A DNA stretch of 64,000 bases from Syngnathus acus (taxonomy: Eukaryota; Chordata; Actinopteri; Syngnathiformes; Syngnathidae): positions 10,560,501 to 10,624,500 of the forward strand of contig NC_051101.1 of assembly GCF_901709675.1 (NCBI RefSeq). The letters are read 5' to 3'. The notes under the pieces are model-generated. The model was given only the letters and a program-made list of their open reading frames with translations. It did not search any database and had not been told where the DNA came from. A program made the position numbers and the translations under genes. Position 1 is the stretch's first letter. Every line of letters begins with the position of its first letter. Positions 48,290 through 59,400 of the stretch are shown here, in pieces.

Positions 48290-48324
48290 GTCACGTGACT
48301 GGCGAAACCCTATAAGAGGGTTTC
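48290..48324. promoter_or_regulatory. E-box palindrome and adjacent hairpin upstream of hoxa2b
   Basis: GTCACGTGAC (48290-48299) is a perfect palindrome around CACGTG. It is followed by GAAACCCT (48304-48311) and AGGGTTTC (48317-48324), perfect 8-base arms around ATAAG. Another TCACGTGG lies near 48383. This may be a promoter-like or enhancer element; function unknown. Confidence 0.35.
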
Positions 48325-49039
48325 AAATAAATGAAGTGTGCAGAGCAACAACAAAAAAAGGTGGGGGGGGGGGGGCGTTAGGGTCACGTGGAAAATACTA
48401 CATGTGCGGTGTAGTTATGGAATTACAAGACTCAAATCATAATCTTACAATATTAACAGAATGAATGTGTTCCTGCTTAAGATAAGATGTTGGAGATTAG
48501 GATAGCATTTTTTTTCATCGTAAAATGTTGCAGCTTAATAGGCTTACTTTTTTTTCTGGAAGTAATTTGTAGTAAAGTACGGTTAGAAGAACATAATACG
48601 ACTATTCTTCCACCATATATTTTTGCGCTTATCGCACCTTTTTCGTAAAATATTGACTTTCTTTTAACAGCAAGTGCCCTTGTAAAATGATGACCTAATT
48701 CCCAAAGCTTTGACATTAACTCCCTTTCCACGTAACCGTGCCTTTTCCCTCTATTTAAAATTTTACAACTTTGCCATATAACATGAACGTTTGACTTCTT
48801 TTGCGACGATATATGACATTTGTAACAAAGCTTCATTACGGACCTGTTACATTTTTCTCTCATAAATTTGCGACAGTTTTTTTTTTTTTATCTCAACAAC
48901 TCCTACAGCCCTACATCTCCCCAAATATTAGAAACTAATTCAGATTCATATGCTTTCTGTTTGAAAAGATGGCTTGAGAACAGAAAAGACATTTCAAAAT
49001 AGATTTATGATCAGCAAAGATATAGTGAACGTGAACGCG

Positions 49040-49232
<193 letters not shown>

Positions 49233-49631
49233 TCAAGAGACACTGCACGCATACAATCAGTGGGAATGTCATGTTGAGCGCGGAGGCGTCTGCGTGGACC
49301 TTCTATTTTCCTTCGAGGCCTTTCTATAAGGACGGCGTGTAAATAGAGCAGCCTACGCGCGGGATGAGGCGTTACCCCCACCAGCAGCACCCCCACTCCA
49401 CCGATCAATCACGAGGAGGGACAGTGGCCTCTTTTGATAAAAAACGCCAAATTGTCATTGGACAGATGCAATCATGTGACAAGCCGCACGCTCTCTGTCC
49501 TCTGCAAAGCAAACAATTCCCATTATACAGGTCCCCTGTCCACTTTAGCAGTCTAAATAATTTCACTAGTTTTAAATGACGCATCTCCCAAAAGCGGCTT
49601 ATCCGAAACTAACGAGGAGGAGTAGGAGGAG

Positions 49632-50801
49632 ATGAATTACGCATTTGGCCTTGAAAGTGGTTTTATCAACAGTCAGCCGTCGCTCGCCGAGTGCCTGACA
49701 TCCCTCCACGATGCGTTCCAGACTACGTCCATCAACACATCGACGCAGAATCCTCCTCCCCCTCCTTCGGACCAGCCGGCGAGTTGCTCCAGAAGCCCGC
49801 AGCACGCCGCGGTGCCATCCGCTGCCGCGCAGTACGCGTGGATGAAGGAGAAGAAAAGCACCAAGACTCCTGCAGGCTCTCCTCCACTGCAAGGCAAGAC
49901 ATGATTGATAACTCCCATGTTAATAACTTCCATGTTATCTGCACGCATGCATGACAGACCTTACGTGGGCGTATTTTTTTCCCCCCGAACCATGAAAGAT
50001 TTGGATTTTAAATCATGTCTTAAAATTGTGATGGATTGTGCATCTGGCACGAATCTCCGCTTGTCTGTCATAAATCTTTTGTTGCATCAACGCAACTTTC
50101 ACCTCATGCACATTATCAAGCCACAATTTGGCTTATCTTTCTTGATTTCAGCCTCAGCAGAGTTCATAATAGCCGAAAGCGATTGTCCCGCGGCATCCTG
50201 CAGGAGGTTGAGGACAGCGTACACCAACACGCAACTTTTAGAGCTGGAGAAAGAGTTCCACTTCAACAAGTATCTCTGCAGACCCAGGCGACTGGAGATA
50301 GCCACCTCGTTGGATTTAAGCGAGAAACAAGTGAAAGTGTGGTTCCAGAACCGCAGGATGAAGCATAAAAGGCAGACGCACTGCAAGGAGAACCGTGAGA
50401 ACAAAAGCAAATACGCCAAGGACTTTTTGGAAGAGGAGCCAGCCAAGGGGCAGAGGTATTTCCAGGAAAATTGTTTCAATTCACAACATTGTCCTAATAG
50501 CCACAATGGCGACAATGATTCGACTTTGTGCATAAGTGAGAAAAATGTCAAACATCCTCCGGACTGCGCACCCACCACGGCTCCCTTCTGTGCGCCCGCA
50601 ATAGGCCCAGACAATAATTTTTCCCACGTCTCGCACAGTGAATACTCCCCGGATTTGGACGCCTCTTTGCGGGAGCTTCCTCCAGCATCCTCGTTCTCGC
50701 AAGACTGGTCCGATTCACCTCCGCTGCCTTTATCACCTGAAACTTTTGAGCTTTTCTCAAAAACACTCACAACTATGGACTTGCATAATTTGAGCTATTG
50801 A
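49632..50801 (+). CDS. hoxa2b: Homeobox protein Hox-A2b
   Basis: Exon 1 is 49632-49893 and exon 2 is 50152-50801 (stop TGA), phase 1, giving 303 residues (human HOXA2 376). Exon 1 starts with the Hox2 signature [20 protein letters not shown] and carries the PBX-binding hexapeptide region as QYAWMKEKK (usual form YPWMKEKK). Exon 2 has the Hox2-type homeodomain ([40 protein letters not shown]) and the conserved C-terminus [12 protein letters not shown]. The intron donor is GC (AAG followed by GCAAGA); continuing past it meets a stop at 49902-49904, so the splice is needed. Hoxa2 patterns rhombomeres 2-5 and second-arch skeleton. It is the only anterior Hox gene left in this cluster. The central part is shorter than in tetrapods. 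Confidence 0.96.
49902..49957 (+). promoter_or_regulatory. HOX-PBX and PREP/MEIS sites in hoxa2b intron
   Basis: TGATTGAT (49902-49909) fits the bipartite PBX-HOX consensus TGATNNAT and TGACAG (49952-49957) is a PREP/MEIS site. Tetrapod Hoxa2 has an intronic rhombomere 4 enhancer built from such sites, so a counterpart here is plausible. Confidence 0.5.
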
Positions 50802-53239
50802 AATGGGTTTAGTTTAATTCACATTATTTTTCTATAAAGGGGAATTATTTAATAAATGACGTAAGGTAAATTAAGACAAATAAGAACACGCGGGTCTTGG
50901 GTAGGCTATTTATTATATTTACATCATATTTATTCTGGAAATAAATCTTCATATTGATTGTAATCAAATTTAAATCTCTTAAATATTTTTTTAAAGGTTT
51001 GTTTTAAGCCCGCCCCCATAAAAATACTGTTCATAATTTAGTTTTTCGTGCAGTTTCGGCTTTTGGACGTTCAAAGAAAGACGATTCGCCTGCTTGGAGT
51101 CAAGGAGGGCAAAAGCTACGACTTTTCTCCGCTCTCTAATTAAATTTTATTGCCTATAAAACTCACAGCATTGAGGGTGCTTGTTTATTGGCTTTTTCGC
51201 TGTGTAATGCCTTCTTTGAATTAAGTATGCTTGCACCATTGTGGTTCCCCCAAACTTTTTTAATGATCAACAATATACTTGGGAATTAATTAAAAATTTG
51301 TTTTCTGCAAAAAAAAAAAAAAAAAGGCAAGTGAAAAATTTCAGTTATTGCTATTATTAGCCCAATTTTATTTTTTTGCAAATACTTTGTAAAATAGCGA
51401 AATCTGAAGCCAAAGGAATTGCTTCTTTATTTTCAAATTTAAAATGATGAGGCAAATATTATAAAATATTATAATTGAACACAAGTGGTAAAGAAACACA
51501 GGCAGACAGGGACGTTGAAATGAAACGAAAAAAACAATTACTGTTCAACTTCTGTGCTTATCCTTTAGTATTTTTTTAATGTATTATGCTGCACCCTGGT
51601 GGATAAGGCCGGAAGAGCAGCACAATGTCCATTGAATTATGCACAAATGTTTTTCACTTTTGCCATTCTATTTAATTGTTTTAATATTATATTTTTCAGT
51701 ATGTATATTATTGTAGAGTGCTATCTTTTCTGATTAAAAACACATTAAAAAAAATGTCCTTTGCGTTTTTTCAGGAGTACTGCAATGGATTATGGAATTT
51801 CCATTCATTTCAGTAGGAAAAGATGATTTGATCATCTGAGTGGTTTGAGACTGAGTAACAAGTGGTCACTTAAAAATAATTTGGGCATCAAGTATTATCA
51901 TTAAATTATGAAATCTGCAAATGAAAAATGTGTTCATAAGCAACCATTCAAAACAAAGCTCTGTCTTTTTAGTAAACAAAAAGTATGCAATTGGATTTTC
52001 CTGCTTGCGCACAAATGTGCACACATACCCAGCACACACAGCACACGGGTGAAAGGTCAAGCTGTCTCTCCTTTCCTCTCCAAGCAGGGAGGAACTAGTG
52101 CCAGGTCAGAAGGGGGTCATGATTTGAATGCACACAGAGAATTTGAGGATAAATCTAAACCGTATGTGACACAATATTTTTGTACAGTAAAATATGATTC
52201 AATCATATTGTGTTGACTAAACAAGCTAACCTACAAAGTCAAAAGAAGAGAGCGCAAGTAAGTTCTTCACATGCGGATCCCCTTAATAGATGCAATGACA
52301 TTTAACTTGCATTACGAGTAGTTCAAAGACTCTCTTCACCTGGACTGTGTAATGAATGGGGCCTGTCACTCCATAATTCATCATCATTTCTGTAAACTAC
52401 AACCATAATCATCAAGCTACTATCATGATGCATTTTTTAATACCGCTTGCCTCATTAGGCTAGTGGATGATCTTGAACCTATCCCAGCTGACTTGGGGTG
52501 GGATACACGCCCGACTGGTTGCCAGCCGGACACATACAGATAAACGACCATTCTATGGGCAATTTGGAGTCTTCGTGGAGCCTGACATGCATGCTTTTGG
52601 AATGTGGAGGAAACAGGAGTACCAGTAAACCAACACGAGCATGCAAATTGCAAGCCTGGGAATCAAACCTGGAACCTCTTAACTGTGAGGCAGATGTGCT
52701 CACACTTCCATCATGCATCCATGCAAACTCAATCAAGAAACTTAGTATTGAATACTCTCAGTACTCAGCTCTTTTGTGGATGTCATGAATGCAGACAAAA
52801 AGTACGGAAATTCAGTTTGGTTGGGTAATCATATTAAAAGCTATTTGAATATTTCTTGTAGAGATAAAAGGATAACCAAAAGAGAAAAACTTTTCCTAGC
52901 AGATTTACAATGGTGTAAACTATGCACAGCATTTTATTGATGCTGTGAGGGGGATGTTACCGCTATCAAAAGAGGAACACCTTTCTGCCTATCAATAATC
53001 CCTGTTTGGATTTACAATGTTGCCGTAAACATCATAAACTAAACTGTCCCCTCCCCCTCCATTTGCTCGTGACATGTGCCAGGAGCCCAGCGTGATATTA
53101 TGAAGAATCAATGTAAAATATGACAACGCTATTGTGCTGTGACTTTAATAGTGCGTCAAGCCCCATTAAAGCATCAAGTAGGCAGTAGCTGTCTCGTATA
53201 TCGTCTGCATACACACAAAGGCCGCAGCGCCCATAAACG
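50802..53239. other. hoxa2b-skap2 spacer
   Basis: Noncoding, about 2.4 kb: the hoxa2b 3' UTR, AT-rich sequence, a decayed SINE copy on the minus strand (52437-52712) and a CG/TG alternating tract leading into the skap2 promoter. No exon is recognised; hoxa1 is absent. Confidence 0.6.
52437..52712 (-). mobile_element. Decayed tRNA-derived SINE
   Basis: Read on the minus strand it shares ordered phrases with the young SINE at 63259: GGAACCTC/GGTTTGATTCC near the head, TGCATGCTC, GGTTTACTGGTACTCC, AAAAGCATGCATG, CAATTTGGAG-type middle and TGGGATAGGTTCAAGATC near the tail. Many substitutions show that it is old. Confidence 0.75.
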
Positions 53240-53410
53240 TCACTGCGCGTGCATGTGCGCGTGCGTACGTGCGTGCGTGTGCCCGCTAATAAATATTGCA
53301 CGGATCACTTCCGCCTTGTGCGCGGGAGCCGTTCAACCCGCCACTACTTCCGCATCACGTGACCTTTGCCTCCAGCTGGACTCTTTGCTCAAATCAACAC
53401 GGCGGTAACA
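53240..53410 (+). promoter_or_regulatory. skap2: skap2 promoter region
   Basis: Two ETS-type sites (CACTTCCGCC near 53307 and TACTTCCGCATC near 53345), directly followed by an E-box (CACGTG near 53356), lie just before the skap2 ATG. No TATA box is evident. The preceding GCGTGCATGTGCGCGTGC tract is alternating purine-pyrimidine and could adopt Z-DNA. Confidence 0.5.
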
Positions 53411-56400
53411 ATGAGAACTATTCCCGAAGAACTAACTTTGCTCATTTCAGGTAAAAAAAAAAAAACCACTTTTAAAACAGACAAGACAACGTTGTTTTTA
53501 AGACGTTGCCATTTTGTTATTTAGAAATTGAGATAAACCGCACTTCTCCAATCCAGGCTGCCTCTAAAAGAGGAAGCAGAGGCTCTCCTATGGATGATAA
53601 CTTCTGTTACTTTTTCTGTCACTTCGAGTTCGAACGCGTACCTGTGTTATTTTTTTTTTTTACCTCTTCAAGACAAATATTTTTAAATTTCTTTCCCCTT
53701 CTATTGTTTAGACCTTGAGACTTTCCTCTGTGATGGCCTGAAAGGGGAAAATCTGAGCAAGAAGGCGAAAGATAAGAAAGAAGCATTCATTAAACGGATT
53801 AAAGAGGTCAAATTAGGGTATGCATTCTTCTATCTGTTTTATATCCTATCCATGATACTAAAAGTATGTCTTCTTTTTTCAAAACAGCTTTCCACATGAT
53901 TTCAAGGAAAAGAGTAAGTTATTTTTATTTGTAAAATGACCTACATTGATATGTATGTGATATGGGTCACCTCTCAACGTCATTTTAGTTGGTCTGTGAG
54001 AACTTAACTTCTGTTCAAACCAAATACAGTAATCCCTCGTTTATCGCGGATAATTGGTTTTAAAAACCACCCGCGATAAGTGGAATCCGCGAAGTAAAGG
54101 TCACCAACAAGAAGTACTGGGCAGGCTAACGAGTTAGCGGAAAGATGCTAATTCGCGATCGTGCTAACACGCGAAAACGGACTTCTACAGGAATGTAAAC
54201 GAACATTTGGAGCAATACTACATTGTCCTAAAGGTTAGACACATGTTTCCTCAATTTCGAAGTTTTATTTTGACTTTTAAATTGTTTATTAATTTGGAAA
54301 AAAAAATCTGTGATGTAATGAAGCCGCGATAAACGAAACGCAATGTAGCGAGGGATCCCTGTACAACACAAATTTTCACCTTGAGTTACACTGGCACCGC
54401 GAGTAAACAAACTTGTCATTTAACCGAGTCAGAGCGATTGAGAATGATTTGAGCGATGATTTTAGCCGCCTTCTCTACCGCTATAATTTGAATGTGTGAT
54501 GTGTCATTTAAAAAGATTTTATGTGAGGTAAATTGCTTAGAAGGGAGATGGAAGACCAGCTGTAATTTACATTACAACACATAAGTGGATTCAAAATAGA
54601 CATGGTGGAAATTCAGACATGTTCACTGAGGGACTAGCTAATTAATTGACTTTTCTGTTGCATGGATTAACGAGGAGTAGTATGCTGTCATGATGAGAAG
54701 GTCTATAGAAATGATAACCAAATGCAGGTGTAGTTATGAAATATGAAAAGCTGACAACTATAACTGCCTCATGTTTTAGCCACACACCTTGTTGGTAAAC
54801 AAACGCGCTGTAGCTCGGCATCTGCAATGAATTATAGCGAACCATGAACTTTAACCCAAGTTGTTATTTTTGGTTTACTATTACGACCCCTTAGCCATTA
54901 TACAGTACATTTATGTGGTTTCACTATTATCACTGTCCCCCTGAGGGCTGCCATGACTACCACGTGGCCTGCAATAAAAACAAGTTTGACCCCCTGCTTT
55001 ATAACCACAACAATGACGTGGGCAGTTTTCTCCTCTGCGGTCCTCCTTCAGGTGGAGAGGACTCAGGTGAAGATGAGGAGGAGGCGGACAGCAGCAACGA
55101 CGCAGGCTCGCTGCAGTCCGAGCGCACCGACAGGGAGGAGGACACCTATGAGGGTAAAAGCGCTCTGAACGAGCTATTCGCTAGACTTTCCTTTAAACAA
55201 AGTGACTTGGAGAGTCACAGTGAAAGAGACATTCCAACTGTAACTTGGCAACCCACTTTGGGAAGACATTTGAGAGCGTAACTGCTTTTCCCGCCACCTG
55301 TTTTACTGCACAAGAGTGTTTTATTGCTCGTAGACACACTGAAGTACCAAGTCTGAGAAAAACATCAACATAGATTTAAACCTCTGTGCCCTTCAAAGCA
55401 TAACCTTTACTCTAGTATTCTTAGGAAACTCGACGTTTAATTGTCCTATGTCTATCAATGGTAGAAACAGCATGTGACTAGCAGCCCGAAGAGTCAATTC
55501 TATTTTTTTTTTTTAATTTAACGTAATGTTCTTGGGTGATATTTGAAGTTGCACATTTCCCATTTTGTATTTTTGTCCCTCGTTTATCCAGGGAAATAGC
55601 GACCATTTACTGTGGCTTCATGACCCTCATTTTAACCTTTCACACACTCGTATTAACAGTTCCTATTAATGCTAGGACTCTGGAATACTTTTAGAATCGA
55701 TTATTTAACTGATTACCCCATCAGTTATTCAAATGATCTCAGAAAAAGTTCATTCTGAATAATAATACAAAATATGCTTGCATGCTTTAGATCCCATCCT
55801 CGTACAGGTGTACCTAATATTGTGGCCAAAGATCTGTGTCTGTTCACGTATCAAAATAAAGTGTCAAGGAAGTCCAAGTGAAGTGGCGATTCAGAGGAGG
55901 AGGAGAAGAGGGGGGGTTTATGGCCCGTAACCAGCTGCCAATTTTATGGCGTCTCGTTCACACAAAGCAACTTTGACACAGCAGTTGAACATTTGCATTG
56001 AAGTTGCACAGTGCAGCGAGGAAGCAAAAAGTCCCCCAGTGGATGTGCCGGAACGTTTTCACAACCATCATCTCATTCTGGGGATGTTAGAACCCATCTG
56101 TTGGTGTTCTACTCATCAAAAAGTTTTGAATACCCAAAACTCTCTTTCAGGGTCGCAGCAGTCACCACCAATGGCGGCCCAAGACCTGCAGTCGATTCTC
56201 ATGTCGGGGTACCTGGAGAAACGCAGGAAGGGTGTGTGGTCAGCTAACAGAACACACTGCTCAATCCGAATTACATTCCAAAAACATGAACGATAAGTCA
56301 ACAGAAGCTTTTAAAATGTGAATGCGGGTGTGAATGGTTGTATGTGGTTATTTTAAGTCGTTTGGTCTTCTTGACAGATCACAGTTTTTTCGGCCAGGAG

Positions 56401-59400
56401 TGGCAGAAGAGATGGTGCGCTCTTAGCTATCGCACCTTCTACTATTACGGCAACGAGAAAGGTATCACTTCTACATTCATCCCCGATTCGAGTGACACAA
56501 AAGGAATGTTGACAGTGACGCTGTTGCCGTGCGACAGACAAGCAGCAGAAAGGCGAGTTCAGCATCGATGGCTACACTGTCAAAATGAACACCAGCTTAC
56601 GGAAAGATTCCAAGAAGGACTTTTGTTTTGAAGTCTCGGCCCCTGACAAGCGAGTCTATCAGGTGCTGAACATTTGCTGTCCCTTTTTTTTCCCAATATG
56701 CATGTATTACATTTTTCTTCCTGAAATGTATTCATCGATTCGACACCGCTGCATATAAATGTATTCAAATGTGTAGGTTTTAAGATGAAAACATCTTGCT
56801 TGCGGAGCATTTTTGTGATTCATGAATTCAGTGTTTGTTTCTGTCAAGTGTCAGATGAATAATTTGTCTGACTGCCATATTTTTGCCCGTCCTTTGATTA
56901 GTTTTGTGCGGCATCGGTGAAGGAGGCAAAGGAATGGGTGAAATGCGTAGACCTCGTTTTGAAAGGTTTGCCGTACGACTACGGTTGCTAATTATGGATT
57001 TCTTGAAGTTATATTTTGCAAATGTATCTGCAGATAAGTCTGGTATCATCCAAGAAGAAGAAGAGGACGAAGAGGTACAGGAGGAGGAACAGCAAACGTA
57101 TGACGATGTGGGACTTGCACCAGATACAGACATTTATGAAGTGCTCCCAGGTAAAAACAGTATACGTATATTGTTTGAATTCATAAATATTAGCTAGACG
57201 GGGATGTTAGGGTAACAACTTTCACAAACTACCAAAAAAATAAACGATGGCAGTTTTGTATAAGAATCGTTGGGTACTCTTGTCTAATGTGAATTTCTAT
57301 AATTCCAATTTGTCTTCCCGCAGATGTTTAAATTTGCTGAAGCAACACAAATCATTTGTGATTCATGATAAAACTTTACAACAGAAATAAACTTTTTGGC
57401 TATCTAGCAGAGGCGGCATCGTAGATCAAGAGAATGGCTTGGATGCTTTTTTGCTCCTTTTTCCTTGTCACTTGGTGCAGAATTGGTGGGGGCACGCTCA
57501 CGAGGCCCAAAGCCCAATTAAAAAATTGGCCCGTGCCTGCCGTGCCTGCCGTTTGATCGACAACCGAGGGGCTGACAAAACGGCACTATGAGGATTACGA
57601 GACAACTTTATTTATACACGTTCATTTCCCAATTGAATCATTGCTCTGTATTAGATATAAAATGCCAAATTGAATGGAAGAAAACGGCATCGGGTGGCCC
57701 TCGACATTAATCTTTAAGTGCCGCACTTGCGTTGGTTCAACAGAAAGAGAAGCGACAATTTTAGGGGAAGTTTTACAAGTACGCAATTCTGGGACTTAAT
57801 CGCAACCTTCTTAACCAACTTCCTGTTACAACAAGAGCTGTTTTTATTAGCTCCATATATCAAATATTGAACTTGAAATGATTCATTTCTTGGTGTTTAT
57901 GTCCTGTTTTGCAACTCGATGTGCCCAGAAACAAGCAGCGACTTCCAGAACTACTACCAAGGAATATGGGACTGTGTCGGGGACCACCCAGATGAACTCT
58001 CCTTCAAGCGCGGAGACACCATTTATATATTGAGCAAGGTAATGAAAACCTGCTTTGTCTAAAACCTAGAATGCAGATATTTTTCTTAATGCACAAACTC
58101 AACAGCTATGTTGAGTGAGGTGCCAGGACCACCTGAACAAAGTTATTCCTAGGCCCTGGGAGGAACTGCTTCTTGATATCCTTTACTGGCAGCACCTGGC
58201 CGGCTGCCTGGAGCCGGAGGCCGAACGGGCCGCAGTCAGCCTCAGGCGCTCTGATGGGGATTAGATGTGTCACGACGGAAACTGTTTTAGTGCTGTTGGC
58301 TCGCCGCACCGTTCCATCGCGTCCATCTGGGCCGCCTCAGCGCGCTTCCGCTGCTGCCTTCAGCCCACACACCTATCAGACGCCTCACTCACCTCGCCAA
58401 ATAGGAATGTGTGTTCTCAGGAAGCCAAGGCCCGGTCTGACACGCTATTCAGAACAGGCGAGGACGTGTGCTGGACGTCCAATTTCCGAGGCTTGTCAGC
58501 TAGCTAGAGGCTGTGGAGGACTGAGAGGACCTTTTGGGACAGAACGAGATCATTTTTGTTCCTTTATGCTGCATCTAGCACAATTATGAGGGCAAAGTAA
58601 TTTCAGCCCTGTGTGTGAAATGCTGACCTTGGTAGCTGGATGGATTCTTGGCCCATGTTGCTAACTTGAGTCTTGCTGACAGCTTGCCAGGGCATTTTTG
58701 TAGTCTAGTCTGCCATCTAGTGGCCGTTGCGTGCAATCATTCCAAAGAGCCCCCCCCTCCCCCAAAAAACAACTACATACTGCATTAAAGTAGATCATTA
58801 TATTTTGCTCCTAGTTTTCGTACAGGTGCATTTATACAAGATGCACGTGCACTGCATCAAATGTGCTTTTAATATGTTGTCCTTCTCATGTCACTAAACT
58901 AAATAGAAATGTCTGATTGCAGTTGTTCCCCACTGCAATCTGAAGTGATATTAAATATGACATATTGATTACTCTTAATATTACCTACAAGGGTTATTCT
59001 TGATAATCTCCAGCAGTTAATGCAGTGTTAAATGAAAAATTAGATTTTTTTTCTTTCTTTACAATTAGAAAACATTTTCTTGAGTTGAAATTCTCAAGTG
59101 TTCCTTTTGTTGCCCACTGACTGTGTCAATCATTTGTGTTGATCACCAAAATGAATGATGTCCCTTTCACTGGTGCGAGGAACAAAACGAAACAAAGCAG
59201 ACAGACGTTCCAGTGCTCAATGGCCAAATGCTTGTTTACGACTCCCCTCTTTGTGTGCGGAAAAGGGCCAAGAATCAAGTTGCCCTTTCACTCGGACTGC
59301 CAGCGCCATTAGCTGGAACCTTGGTGTTGGGGGTTGTGGCCCACTGCGAGGCCAATGACCATAAAACCTGTCTGGGCTGCAGCGGGAGGGACAACCGACT

